Part shown: positions 51,498 through 60,350 of the stretch, one piece after another
Layout: the number at the start of each line of letters is the position of its first letter
How positions within the stretch are numbered: position 1 is the stretch's first letter
Source: an uncultured Arenicella sp.
GTDB lineage: Bacteria; Pseudomonadota; Gammaproteobacteria; Arenicellales; Arenicellaceae
DNA length: 64,000 nt
NCBI GenBank assembly: GCA_937922925.1
Contig: CALAKU010000024.1
Coordinates: forward strand, 17,296 to 81,295
Reading direction: 5' to 3'
Position numbers and translations under genes: made by a program
Notes under the pieces: generated by a model
Told to the model about the DNA's origin: nothing
Databases searched by the model: none
Seen by the model: only the letters and a program-made list of their open reading frames with translations

Positions 51498-52493
51498 TCA
51501 AGGGTTAAGAACGATATCAGCCATTAGCTTGGCATGTTCGCTCGAGGCGTTTAAGCAAGGAATGTATGCATAGTCTTCGCCGCCCGCTTGTCGAAAAATT
51601 TCTTGGTTTTCACCTTCGATTTCTTCCAGCGTTTCTAGGCAATCAACGCTAAAGCCCGGGCAGATAATATCCACCGATTTAACCCCTTGGGCGGGCAGTG
51701 CTTCTAAGGTTTTATCGCAATAGGGTTGCAACCACTCTTGCGCGCCTAAACGAGATTGAAACACCAGCATCCAATCGTCGTCACTCAAACCAAGATAGTC
51801 AGCGATGGCCAAGGCACTTATCCGGCATTGTTGCTGATAGGGGTCGCCGCGCTCGACATACTTTTTAGGCACACCATGAAACGACATAATTAGCTTTTCT
51901 TTGCGGCCATGTTCTTGCCAATGCGATTTGATTGTCTCCCCAATCGCGCGAACGTATCCCGCTTGTTGATAATAATCGCTTACAAACCGCAGTTCAGGAA
52001 CCCATCGCTGTTTGCGCAAGGTTTTGGCTATGCCATCAAAGGTTGAACCGTTCGTGCTACCGCTGTACTGCGGGTACAAAGGAATCACAACGAGTTTGCG
52101 AATGCCTTGCTCATGTAATTCATGTAGGGCTGATTCAATACTTGGTTTGCCATAACGCATGCCCACAACAACGTGGAAATTCTCACCAAGGTGCGCCTGC
52201 GTTTTTGCTGCTAGTGCTTGAGTATTTAGCAAAAGAGGTGAACCGTCTTCTGTCCAGATCTCGCGGTAGGTCGCGGCGCTTTTATGCGAGCGTACATTAA
52301 CGATGATGCCTTTAACTAACAGAGCCCTGAATAAATGAGGCAGCTCGATTACCCGCGGGTCCATTAAAAATTCTGAGAGATAATTACGCAAACCCGGGCA
52401 GACAGGGCGATCCGGTGTGCCTAAATTCGCGAGGATTACGCCGGTCTTATTAGAGTGGCGTGTGGTGTCTGTGGCATTGCCGTAATATTTCAT
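51498..52493 (-). CDS. hemH: Ferrochelatase
   Basis: Inserts Fe(II) into protoporphyrin IX, the last step of heme synthesis. Family sequences are TGVILANLGTPDRPVCPGLRNYLSEFLMDPRVIELP, VVVGMRYGKPSIESALHELHEQGIRKLVVIPLYPQYSGSTNGSTFD, MSFHGVPKKYVERGDPY with the active-site His, and CPGFSVDCLETLEEIEGENQEIF with the catalytic Glu. Length 331 is normal for the soluble/peripheral bacterial enzyme, which here lacks the [2Fe-2S] C-terminal Cys. It is a single gene, convergent with the ligase gene. Confidence 0.96.
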   Translation of the reverse strand: MKYYGNATDTTRHSNKTGVILANLGTPDRPVCPGLRNYLSEFLMDPRVIELPHLFRALLVKGIIVNVRSHKSAATYREIWTEDGSPLLLNTQALAAKTQAHLGENFHVVVGMRYGKPSIESALHELHEQGIRKLVVIPLYPQYSGSTNGSTFDGIAKTLRKQRWVPELRFVSDYYQQAGYVRAIGETIKSHWQEHGRKEKLIMSFHGVPKKYVERGDPYQQQCRISALAIADYLGLSDDDWMLVFQSRLGAQEWLQPYCDKTLEALPAQGVKSVDIICPGFSVDCLETLEEIEGENQEIFRQAGGEDYAYIPCLNASSEHAKLMADIVLNP

Positions 52494-52774
52494 GCGCGCA
52501 GTGTAGAGATTCGCTTGTTAATCCAGCGTGAGACTCTTGTGGCCAAGTCGGGGTATTGAGATATTAACACCGCTTGCTGGCGCAGTGGTCTGGGATTCAA
52601 TGATTATTGCGAACACGATTTGCTTAGAACTTTTACGAATTAACTTTGCATATGATCTGTGCGTTACATGCTTGTATGGCTATTTGTTGGTCTCGTAAGC
52701 TCAAAATCGTAAGACTTAGGCGCGATTACCGTTCTATTTAAAGGCGACTTTGTGATTTTCAGTTTTGACCTTTT

Positions 52775-53581
52775 ATGCGACTCTACAATTTGGTTCTATT
52801 AACCTTGGCCTTAATATTCTCTACAAGCAGTTTGGCTAATCCTTACATCGATGCTCTACCCGCGTGGCAGAGTACTTTGAATCGCTATGTCGACGACCAA
52901 GGCCGCATCGATTTTAGGTCGCTTGCAGGCGATACCAAAGAACTGGATGAATTCGTGAGTGCAATCGCTCAGATTAGCCCCGACAGCCATCCTGCTATGT
53001 TTCCCACGCACGCCGATAAGCTGAGTTACCAAATCAATAGCTACAATGCTCTGGCAATGCGAGGTGTTATTGACCGCGATATTCCAGCGAACTTTAGTAG
53101 CTTATTAAAGCGCGCTTCTTTCTTTTTATTGCGCAGCGTCGTGATTGGCGGCAAGAAGACAAACCTCTATGATTACGAAAACAAAGTGATTCGCAAAATG
53201 GGCGATGCCCGTATCCACTTTGTCTTAAATTGCATGGTGGTAGATTGCCCGCCACTATTGAAAAAAGTGTTCAAGCCCGAAACCTTAGACTCTGATTTAG
53301 AGCAAGCTACCGTCGACTTTTTTAACAGCGATAAATACGTGCAGGTTAACTCCGATAAACAGCAAGTTTGGTTATCACGCTTACTCAAGTTTTATACTAA
53401 AGACTATGTTGAATCGGGTAAAAAACAAGAGCTAATTTCTTACGTAAATCAATATCGAGATATGCCGCTGGCTGACAATTATAAAGTGAAATTTCTTGAC
53501 TATGACTGGACGATTAACCAACAACCCAAACCATTTACGTCGAAACTCGAGTTGGCATCACCAAGCGATAGCGGAACCTAA
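52775..53581 (+). CDS. Exported DUF547 protein
   Basis: A signal peptide (YNLVLLTLALIFSTSSLANP) is followed by the DUF547 domain: DKLSYQINSYNALAMRGVIDRDIP, SVVIGGKKTNLYDYENKVIRKMGDARIHFVLNCMVVDCPPLLKKVFKPETLDSDLEQATVDFFNSDKYVQ, and KFYTKDY near the end. The C-terminus has VKFLDYDWTINQQ, as usual in this family. DUF547 resembles papain-like folds, but no activity is established. It is 281 bp downstream of the hemH start region. Confidence 0.92.
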   Translation: MRLYNLVLLTLALIFSTSSLANPYIDALPAWQSTLNRYVDDQGRIDFRSLAGDTKELDEFVSAIAQISPDSHPAMFPTHADKLSYQINSYNALAMRGVIDRDIPANFSSLLKRASFFLLRSVVIGGKKTNLYDYENKVIRKMGDARIHFVLNCMVVDCPPLLKKVFKPETLDSDLEQATVDFFNSDKYVQVNSDKQQVWLSRLLKFYTKDYVESGKKQELISYVNQYRDMPLADNYKVKFLDYDWTINQQPKPFTSKLELASPSDSGT

Positions 53582-53604
53582 GATAACCGCGTCATTCAAG
53601 ACGG

Positions 53605-53634
53605 CAGCGGCTAACATAACAGCGGCTAAGAAAA
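53605..53634. repeat. 15-bp tandem duplication after the DUF547 gene
   Basis: CAGCGGCTAACATAA and CAGCGGCTAAGAAAA are adjacent, 23 bp after the stop codon. A second, different duplication follows in the same short gap. Confidence 0.7.
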
Positions 53635-53648
53635 CGCTGCCTACTCTC

Positions 53649-53688
53649 TTGTTGTGGAGTTAGAGCATTTGTCGTGGAGTTAGAGAAT
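53649..53688. repeat. 20-bp tandem duplication at the hydrolase start codon
   Basis: TTGTTGTGGAGTTAGAGCA and TTGTCGTGGAGTTAGAGAA follow with a 20-bp period. The second copy contains the probable GTG start (53674) of the alpha/beta hydrolase; the first copy's GTG runs into a stop. Confidence 0.8.
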
Positions 53689-54432
53689 AAAGGCGCGGTA
53701 GTCGCCTACGATGCTCACCAATGTGGGCCTCATAAAAAGACATCGCCAAGCGTCGTATTTTGCTCTGGTTTCAAGTCGTCTCGCCACGGTAACAAAGCTT
53801 TGGCGTTACACGATTACTGCGCCGAATACGATTTAAACTTCGTGCGCTTCGACTATCGAGCGCATGGAGATTCATCAGGCGAATTTGGTGAGTGTGGCAT
53901 AAATGAATGGCTAGAAGACGTTATTGCTGTAGTCGAGTCGTTGACTAAGGGGCCAGTCATTCTGGTCGGCAGTTCAATGGGCGGTTGGCTTTCTTTGCTT
54001 GCGGCGCTAGCGCTGCCGGAAAGAATCAAAGGGTTGTTGTTAATCGCCTGCGCCGCCGATATGACTCGCTATTATCCGGCGCGCTTGGAAGGCTTGCATG
54101 CCGAAGTTGATACCAAGGGCCGTGCCTTTTACCGAGTCCCGAATAGGTACGATGACGAAAGCGATTATCTTGTTTATCAGCACCTTATCGACAGCGCCCC
54201 GCCGTTTTACCTATTAGATAAACCCATCAACATAGATTGCCCGGTACGCATGCTGCATGGCGCGCAGGATGATGTTGTGCCTTGGTATCGCTCGCAATCT
54301 GTTATGAAAAATTTAACAGGCTCTGACGTTAAGCTGACTGTGCTCAAAGATGGAGACCATCGTTTATCAAAAGAAGGTGAGCAAATGGTTATCGAAACCG
54401 CGTTGTGTGAATTAATTGCTAAGGCCGAATAA
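53674..54432 (+). CDS. Alpha/beta hydrolase (ABHD10-like)
   Basis: A cytoplasmic hydrolase of 252 residues. It starts with VVFCSGFKSSRHGNKALAL and FVRFDYRAHGDSSGEF, then the nucleophile elbow ILVGSSMGGWLSLLAALALPERIKGLLLIACAADMT with Ser in GSSMGG, then the acid in MLHGAQDDVVPW and the His in LKDGDHRLS. This matches ABHD10-like serine hydrolases that act as thioesterases or depalmitoylases. Start is GTG 53674, which lies inside a tandem duplication; no ATG fits better. Followed after 96 bp by the subtilase gene. Confidence 0.85.
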   Translation: MELENKGAVVAYDAHQCGPHKKTSPSVVFCSGFKSSRHGNKALALHDYCAEYDLNFVRFDYRAHGDSSGEFGECGINEWLEDVIAVVESLTKGPVILVGSSMGGWLSLLAALALPERIKGLLLIACAADMTRYYPARLEGLHAEVDTKGRAFYRVPNRYDDESDYLVYQHLIDSAPPFYLLDKPINIDCPVRMLHGAQDDVVPWYRSQSVMKNLTGSDVKLTVLKDGDHRLSKEGEQMVIETALCELIAKAE

Positions 54433-54528
54433 AACCCTATTTTTAATCGTAAACGCCTACTCTATCTCAGAGATCTGTGATATCCCTATACGTGTAGTTG
54501 TTAAGGAATAGTATGCGACGGGGGAAAT

Positions 54529-56616
54529 ATGGCAACGATCAAATCGGTAGATGGCACAGCCAAGCAACGAGTTCAGGCTAAGTTACGAATGATTCGTAAC
54601 GGCGGCAGTATCGTTAATTCGGTGCGTGCAAGCCGATGCGCCTCGGTAGCGCAACGCCAACAGAGCTTTAATAGTCAGCAAGGTTCTAAGTCAGAAAGCG
54701 GGGCTTTATCAAAATCGGCATCCGGTGAAACGACTTGGGAATCGGTCGATGCGGGAGCCAACGACATCATCGTTGACGTTTTCATTGAGCTGCAAGACGA
54801 GTTTGTCGATTTGTACCAGAGTCTTTGCTTGCCCAACCCAAACGAGTTGCAAGACGATGCGCGATCCAACCTTGAGTTAAACATAACTCAAGCCGCGGGC
54901 CGCTATCTCACCGCCGAAGTGTCACTCTCTATGCTAGATATGTTGCAGCAGTGTTCGCAAGTTGTATCTATCGAGCTTGGGCAAGAGATCAAAGTGGCTC
55001 CGCCAATCCTAGCGCAGCAAGTCGATTTGAGCGCCCGCCCGCCCTCGCGCCGAATTAAAGATCGATTCAAGCATGATAAAGGTGCCAATGTTCTGATCGG
55101 CATTATTGATATTGGTGGTTTTGATTTCGCGCATCCAGACTTTCTTGATAACGAGGGCGAAACTCGGTTTATTGAAATATGGGATCAAGCAGGAGAAACG
55201 CGCAAGCCTCCAGCGCCCTATAGTTATGGCGCTTTGATTGAGCAAAAGCACATGAGCCGGGCTATTCAAGCCAGCGCAAGTGTGGGCGGCCTGCCAGCGT
55301 ATGAGTTAGAACCGCAAAGTTTGCAGATGCGCGCATCGCATGCAACTCATGTGACGAGTATTGCCGCCGGTGCCAAAGGTATCTGTCCGAAAGCTTTACT
55401 CGCAGGTGTCTCCTTGGCGTTGCCAAGCGATCACAATGACCGGCGCTTGTCGCTGTATGACTCAACCCGTCTGGCACACGCGGTGGATTATTTGTTCGAC
55501 CTAGGCAAGCGCTTGGACAAACCCGTGGTGATCAATATCAGCCTTGGCACAAATGGGCATGCTCATGATGGCACGAGTATTGTGAATCGATGGCTTGAGC
55601 GTGCTTTGGATGTGCCGGGTCGAGCGATCTGTGTGGCGGCCGGTAACGCAGGTCAAGAAGCCCCCACTGGCCCAGACGATTTAGGCTTTATGCTAGGCCG
55701 AATTCACTCTAGTGGACGCATTAGCGCCAGCGGCTTGAGCAGCGACCTAGAATGGGTTGTGGTTGGCGATGGCAGTGGGGATCTATCTGAGAATGAATTA
55801 GAAATTTGGTATGGGCCACAAGACCGCATTGCGATTGAGATTCGGCCGCCAGACAGTTCTAAGTGGATTGGGCCGATCGAACCTGGCGAGTTTCTTGAAA
55901 ATAAATGGTTAAAAAATACCGGGTTTCTAAGTATCTACAATAATCTTTATGCGCCTTCAAATGGTGACAATCACATTGCGATTTTTTTAAGCCCCTTTAT
56001 GAGTGAGACCGCCCCTATTGGTATTAAACGGGGTAAATGGACAGTCCGCTTGCACGGTCGAGATGTACGCGATGGGCGCTTTAATGCCTGGATCGAGCGT
56101 GATGATCCGCGCCGAGTGCGCCGAGCCAAGACTGAATCAGCATGGGCCTACCCCTCGTTTTTCTCGCGCCGAACGGCCGTTGATAATTCAACCGTGAACT
56201 CCTTGGCGGCCGGTCATAAAATCATCTCGGTAGCCAACTATGATGAAGATAAAGAATCCATACACATTACCAGCAGCCAAGGCCCAACCCGAGATGGACG
56301 CAGTAAGCCAGAAATCGCTGCGCCGGGCGCCGAGATATTAGCTGCAAACGGCTTTGCCTCACGGGACAAACCATGGGTAAAGATGACGGGCACCAGCATG
56401 GCTTCGCCCTATGTGACTGGTGTCGTCGCGCTAATGTTAAGCGCCGACCGTCAACTCACGGCGGCGCAAATCTCTGGCATTCTCAAGCGCAACGCCAAAC
56501 CCTTACCAAGCACCAACTACAACTGGCAAAACGATGCTGGTTTCGGTGTGGTGGACGCCGCGAGCAGTGTTCGCGAAGCTTCCGACATTCATACTCTTAA
56601 GGACAAAACAGGATGA
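54529..56616 (+). CDS. Cytoplasmic subtilisin-like S8 peptidase with N-terminal extension
   Basis: The catalytic triad is recognisable: Asp in LIGIIDIGGFDFAHPDF (D194), His in RASHATHVTSIAAG (H271, where the usual HGTHVAG has Ala and Ser changes), Asn of the oxyanion hole in ICVAAGNAG (N373) and Ser in MTGTSMASPYVTGVVAL (S623). The long 185-residue N-terminal part has no signal peptide and ends in SQVVSIELGQEIKVA, resembling a propeptide, so the enzyme probably works in the cytoplasm. A large insert lies between the Asn and Ser regions. The stop overlaps the following MBL gene start by 4 bp, so the two are translationally coupled. ATG 54529 follows GGGG 6 bp upstream. Confidence 0.9.
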   Translation: MATIKSVDGTAKQRVQAKLRMIRNGGSIVNSVRASRCASVAQRQQSFNSQQGSKSESGALSKSASGETTWESVDAGANDIIVDVFIELQDEFVDLYQSLCLPNPNELQDDARSNLELNITQAAGRYLTAEVSLSMLDMLQQCSQVVSIELGQEIKVAPPILAQQVDLSARPPSRRIKDRFKHDKGANVLIGIIDIGGFDFAHPDFLDNEGETRFIEIWDQAGETRKPPAPYSYGALIEQKHMSRAIQASASVGGLPAYELEPQSLQMRASHATHVTSIAAGAKGICPKALLAGVSLALPSDHNDRRLSLYDSTRLAHAVDYLFDLGKRLDKPVVINISLGTNGHAHDGTSIVNRWLERALDVPGRAICVAAGNAGQEAPTGPDDLGFMLGRIHSSGRISASGLSSDLEWVVVGDGSGDLSENELEIWYGPQDRIAIEIRPPDSSKWIGPIEPGEFLENKWLKNTGFLSIYNNLYAPSNGDNHIAIFLSPFMSETAPIGIKRGKWTVRLHGRDVRDGRFNAWIERDDPRRVRRAKTESAWAYPSFFSRRTAVDNSTVNSLAAGHKIISVANYDEDKESIHITSSQGPTRDGRSKPEIAAPGAEILAANGFASRDKPWVKMTGTSMASPYVTGVVALMLSADRQLTAAQISGILKRNAKPLPSTNYNWQNDAGFGVVDAASSVREASDIHTLKDKTG

Positions 56617-57908
56617 AAATAGAAGCATTCCACGTAAAAGATGGCGACTGCCTGCTCCTCAGTACCGACACCTCCAATGTATTGGTTGATGGTGGGCGAG
56701 GCACAGCGTTTAAAGATCATGTCATGCCGCGACTGGCGCAGTTAGAGCAACAGCAATTGGATATCGATCTGCATGTCATATCGCACATTGATGATGATCA
56801 TATCTCCGGCGCACTCGAACTCATCGAATCCCAAATTGCATGGAAAGCATTTGATTTCCAAAGCCAGGATTCAGACTTTATCGGCCCAAGCCCCAAATTA
56901 GCGCGCACACCTGAGATAAAACAAATTTGGCACAATGGTTTTAACGAACTCATCAACGACGACTCAGGTAAGGTTGAAGGTGCGTTAAATTCAGCAACCC
57001 GAACTCTTGGGCTCAATAGCACCTACAATAATTTGTTTGAGTTGTACGAGAATCTAACCAACGGTGTACGCAGCACCATCGAATACAATTACCGTTTGGA
57101 TTTATGCGGTTTCGGTGATCGGCTCAACATTCCCTCCGCGCGCAGCGACAAGCTAATCGTGTTAGCCAATGACACCAGCCCCATCGTAGTAGGGGACATC
57201 AGTATTCGCATCTTGGGGCCAACGGTTGCGATGTTGAACGAGCTGCGAGACTACTGGAATGATTGGCTAGAAAATCACAATTTAGATGTGCCAGCGCTGC
57301 GCCGCGAAGCCGAGCAAGATGCTCAGGATTCCGGTATCAGCCTCGAACAAGCGACCTTAAATTTGTTGTTAAAAGAGGCCAGCAGTTTGGGCGAAGGCGA
57401 AGATGGCATCAGTGAACCCAATTTGGCATCTTTGACAATGCTGCTCGAACATCAAGGTAAGACTGTATTGTTGACTGGCGATGCAGGTAGTCGCGAGTTA
57501 TTAGATGGCCTCGCGCAACACGGTATGTTGGATAGTGGTGCGCTGCATGTGGATGTTTTAAAGGTGCAACATCACGGTGCAGCCGCCAATGTGACCAAGG
57601 AGTTTTGCGAGAAAGTCACTGCCACACATTACATTTTTTGCGGTAACGGTGCTCACACAAATCCCGAGAAAGTTGCGGTCGACGGCCTCATTGAGCATCA
57701 CCTCGCAATGGTACCCGGCGATGCGCCAATGCATCTCTGGTTTACTACACATAGCACAACCAAAGGCATCACCAAAAAGCAAAAAGAATACTTAGAATCC
57801 CTCGAGCAACATCTTGATCAGAGGTGGGCTAACCAAGCAGCGCGCATCGTTCGGCATTATCCTCAAGATGATGGTGTTAGTTTAAGCGTAAAAATTGATT
57901 TAAGTTAG
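56613..57908 (+). CDS. ComEC-type metallo-beta-lactamase fold protein
   Basis: The MBL metal motif is LHVISHIDDDHISGALEL (HxDDDH, near residues 55-61), with the later LTMLLEHQGKTVLLTGDAGSRELLDGL and VDVLKVQHHGAAANVTKEF that are typical of the ComEC/Rec2 soluble MBL group. It starts MKIEAFHVKDGDCLLL, has no signal peptide and no membrane part, and is 431 residues. Members are found alone, in ComEC and with proteases in conflict systems. Coupling to the S8 peptidase suggests the two act on one process, perhaps nucleic acid or cyclic nucleotide cleavage controlled by proteolysis. Function is inferred. Confidence 0.85.
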   Translation: MKIEAFHVKDGDCLLLSTDTSNVLVDGGRGTAFKDHVMPRLAQLEQQQLDIDLHVISHIDDDHISGALELIESQIAWKAFDFQSQDSDFIGPSPKLARTPEIKQIWHNGFNELINDDSGKVEGALNSATRTLGLNSTYNNLFELYENLTNGVRSTIEYNYRLDLCGFGDRLNIPSARSDKLIVLANDTSPIVVGDISIRILGPTVAMLNELRDYWNDWLENHNLDVPALRREAEQDAQDSGISLEQATLNLLLKEASSLGEGEDGISEPNLASLTMLLEHQGKTVLLTGDAGSRELLDGLAQHGMLDSGALHVDVLKVQHHGAAANVTKEFCEKVTATHYIFCGNGAHTNPEKVAVDGLIEHHLAMVPGDAPMHLWFTTHSTTKGITKKQKEYLESLEQHLDQRWANQAARIVRHYPQDDGVSLSVKIDLS

Positions 57909-57924
57909 CAATCAAAGACAGGCT

Positions 57925-57953
57925 AAAAGAGCCGCGACTAGAACGGCTCTTTT
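57925..57953. terminator. Bidirectional terminator between MBL and ahpF genes
   Basis: AAAAGAGCCG/CGGCTCTTTT makes a 10-bp stem with a 9-base loop. The T-run on the plus side and the A-run on the minus side let it end both convergent transcripts. Confidence 0.85.
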
Positions 57954-57982
57954 GCTCCAACGCTCGGAAAACATTAGCTGGC

Positions 57983-59566
57983 TTATGCAGCCAAGCTCTG
58001 GTCAGAATCTTGTGCCTTTGTCTCGTAGGTGAGCAAATACTCAAAGGCCGCCAATGATGCTTTTGATCCTTCGCCCATAGCGATGACGATTTGCTTATAC
58101 GGTACGGTGGTCACATCGCCGCAGGCAAAAATGCCTTCTTCTGAGGTTTGGCATTTCTCGTCGATGATGATCTCGCCATATTGCGTGCGCTCGACCAAGC
58201 CTTCGGCGAATTGGCTATTCGGGATCAAACCAATTTGCACGAACACACCGGCGAGCTCGATTTGCTCGATCTCACCTGAGTCTCGGTGCTCAAATTCAAT
58301 CGCGTTGACTTTGCCGTTTTCTGCGAGAATTTGCTTGGTAGCCACATTTTTCAAGATGGTGATGTTGTCTCGTTTTTCGGCTTGGTCTATCAGCACTTGG
58401 TCGGCTTTGAGTGTTGGCATAAATTCGAAAACGGTGACGGACTTAACAATACCGGCTAAGTCTAAAGCCGCTTCAATGCCCGAATTACCGCCGCCGATGA
58501 CGGCAACGTCTTTGCCTTTAAAGAAAGGCCCATCGCAATGCGGGCAATAGGCCACGCCATTGCCGATGTTTTCTTTTTCACCGGGTACGCCAAGTTCCCT
58601 CCAATTTGCTCCAGTCGCTAGAATTAAGCTCTTGGTCTGAATGGTCTCACCAGACGACAGTGTCAGTGTTTTGACCCGACCTTTTTCGATGTTGTTAACC
58701 CGCACATGTTCTTTCACAGTGATTTCGTAGTCTTGTAAATGCGCTTGCAAATTCCCCGTGAGTTCAGGGCCCGTGGTCGATGAGATCGAAATAAAATTTT
58801 CGATGCCCATGGTATCTTTCACTTGGCCGCCCAAGCGCTCAGCGACTAAGGTCACTTTAAGACCTTTGCGAGCGGAATAAATGGCTGATGCTACACCGGC
58901 TGGGCCACCGCCAACGACGGTGACATCTTGCAATGGCAAGCTGGGTTCTGAACTTGCATGGTTCATGGCCGGATATTTCTCAGCCATTTTGGTAACGAGT
59001 TCGCTGATGCTGATTTTGCCATTGGCAAAACGCTCACCGTTTAAAAAGACAACGGGTACGCCTTGGATGTCGCGTTTTTCGATTTCGTCTTGAAACAAAC
59101 CACCGTCAATCATCTCGGTACGAATATTGTCATTGACCAAAGCGAATTGATTGATGGCTTGCACAACGTCAGGACAGTTATGGCAATCAAGGCTGACAAA
59201 CACTTCAAACGTGGCGGTTTGATTGACGCGTTTAAGCATGTTGACAAGCGCGTCGTCTAATTTCATTTCAGTCCCCGACGCCCAAAGAATCGCCAACACG
59301 ATCGAGTTGAACTCGTGGCCGCTCGGGATGCCAGAAAACTGGATACCCGTGGTTTTGTCGGTTACCAATTCAAAGGTAATCGGGCTACGAAATCCGGCGT
59401 CACGTTCTTCGAGTTTGATGTGGTCGGAAGCGGATGCGATGCCGCTTAAGAACTCAAGCAGTTCAGCACGTTTTGCGTGCTCACCGGTTTGCAATACGAA
59501 GGTAACATCGTTCTTCATATTGGCGGTGTAGTTCTTGAGCGCGTTCAAAATATCATTGCTTAACAT
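57983..59566 (-). CDS. ahpF: Alkyl hydroperoxide reductase subunit F
   Basis: The NADH-dependent flavoprotein that reduces AhpC. An N-terminal tandem thioredoxin-like domain has CHNC near residues 129-132; the FAD domain has VTVVGGGPAGVASAIYSARKGLKV; and the second redox pair is VAYCPHCDGPFF near 342-345; the NAD domain is VAVIGGGNSGIEAALDLAG. Length 527 is near that of E. coli AhpF (521). It is followed (same strand) by nothing; ahpC lies upstream after 72 bp, so the order is ahpC-ahpF as usual. Confidence 0.96.
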   Translation of the reverse strand: MLSNDILNALKNYTANMKNDVTFVLQTGEHAKRAELLEFLSGIASASDHIKLEERDAGFRSPITFELVTDKTTGIQFSGIPSGHEFNSIVLAILWASGTEMKLDDALVNMLKRVNQTATFEVFVSLDCHNCPDVVQAINQFALVNDNIRTEMIDGGLFQDEIEKRDIQGVPVVFLNGERFANGKISISELVTKMAEKYPAMNHASSEPSLPLQDVTVVGGGPAGVASAIYSARKGLKVTLVAERLGGQVKDTMGIENFISISSTTGPELTGNLQAHLQDYEITVKEHVRVNNIEKGRVKTLTLSSGETIQTKSLILATGANWRELGVPGEKENIGNGVAYCPHCDGPFFKGKDVAVIGGGNSGIEAALDLAGIVKSVTVFEFMPTLKADQVLIDQAEKRDNITILKNVATKQILAENGKVNAIEFEHRDSGEIEQIELAGVFVQIGLIPNSQFAEGLVERTQYGEIIIDEKCQTSEEGIFACGDVTTVPYKQIVIAMGEGSKASLAAFEYLLTYETKAQDSDQSLAA

Positions 59567-59595
59567 GATTGATTCTCCAATAAAATGGTTAGCTA

Positions 59596-59627
59596 AGGCC
59601 GGGCGCGGGGGTGTGTAAACCCGGCCT
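59596..59627 (-). other. Hairpin between ahpC and ahpF
   Basis: AGGCCGGG and CCCGGCCT form an 8-bp GC-rich stem in the 72-bp gap. On the minus strand it has only a weak T-rich tail, so partial termination or 3'-end protection could make ahpC transcript more abundant than ahpF, as needed for peroxidase over reductase. Confidence 0.6.
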
Positions 59628-59638
59628 AACGCTCAGGC

Positions 59639-60202
59639 TTAGATTTTGCCGACTAAGTCTAAAGATGGCGCCAATGTTGCTTCGCCTTCTTGCCATTTGG
59701 CTGGGCAAACTTCGCCAGGATTGTTGCGTACGTATTGCGCTGCTTTTACTTTGCGCAGTAAATCGCTGGCGTCACGGCCAATGCCTTCGGCGGTGATCTC
59801 CATCGCCTGAATGATACCGTCTGGGTCAACAATAAAAGTAGCGCGGTCAGCTAAGCCAACGCCTGGACGCATCACATCAAAGTTGTTAGTAATAACGCCA
59901 TTTGGATCGCCTAACATCGTGTACTCGATCTTGCCGATCGTGTCAGATGCATCGTGCCAAGCTTTATGTACGAAGTGCGTATCAGTTGATACTGAAAATA
60001 CCTCTACGCCCATACCTTGTAATTCAGCGTACTGGTCTTGCAAGTCGCCAAGCTCAGTTGGGCAGACAAAAGTAAAGTCTGCTGGGTAAAAGAAAAAGAT
60101 GGCCCATTTGCCTTCGACGTCTTTTTCGCTTACTTCAATGAAATCACCATTGCGAAAAGCTTGAGTGGTGAACGGTTGAATTGCAGTGTTAATAAGAGCC
60201 AT
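59639..60202 (-). CDS. ahpC: Alkyl hydroperoxide reductase subunit C
   Basis: The typical 2-Cys peroxiredoxin: the peroxidatic Cys is C47 ([16 protein letters not shown]) and the resolving Cys is C166 ([11 protein letters not shown]). Length 187 and sequence are those of AhpC proper. It reduces hydrogen peroxide and organic peroxides in the cytoplasm and is recycled by AhpF downstream. Its promoter region is shared with the divergent oxyR, the usual activator. Confidence 0.97.
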   Translation of the reverse strand: MALINTAIQPFTTQAFRNGDFIEVSEKDVEGKWAIFFFYPADFTFVCPTELGDLQDQYAELQGMGVEVFSVSTDTHFVHKAWHDASDTIGKIEYTMLGDPNGVITNNFDVMRPGVGLADRATFIVDPDGIIQAMEITAEGIGRDASDLLRKVKAAQYVRNNPGEVCPAKWQEGEATLAPSLDLVGKI

Positions 60203-60350
60203 GGTGTTTCTCCAAGATTAGATAGAAAAGTAAGTTGTTTATTTAACGAGAATAAGAATAAGGCGCGATTGTTAATTTATAAAGTAGATTGTTTTGAATA
60301 TAATGATCAGTATTTTAGAATATAGATATTCCCTCATTTAACCGCTTCAT
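60203..60350. promoter_or_regulatory. ahpC-oxyR divergent promoter region
   Basis: The 148-bp region should hold OxyR binding. GAATAT-AG-ATATTC (60318-60331) is an inverted repeat close to the oxyR start and could be an OxyR half of the tetrameric site, but the full four-part motif cannot be placed with confidence by eye. Confidence 0.4.

Noticed and set aside
58029-58550. 173-residue plus-strand ORF over ahpF
   Set aside because: Antisense shadow of a certain gene.
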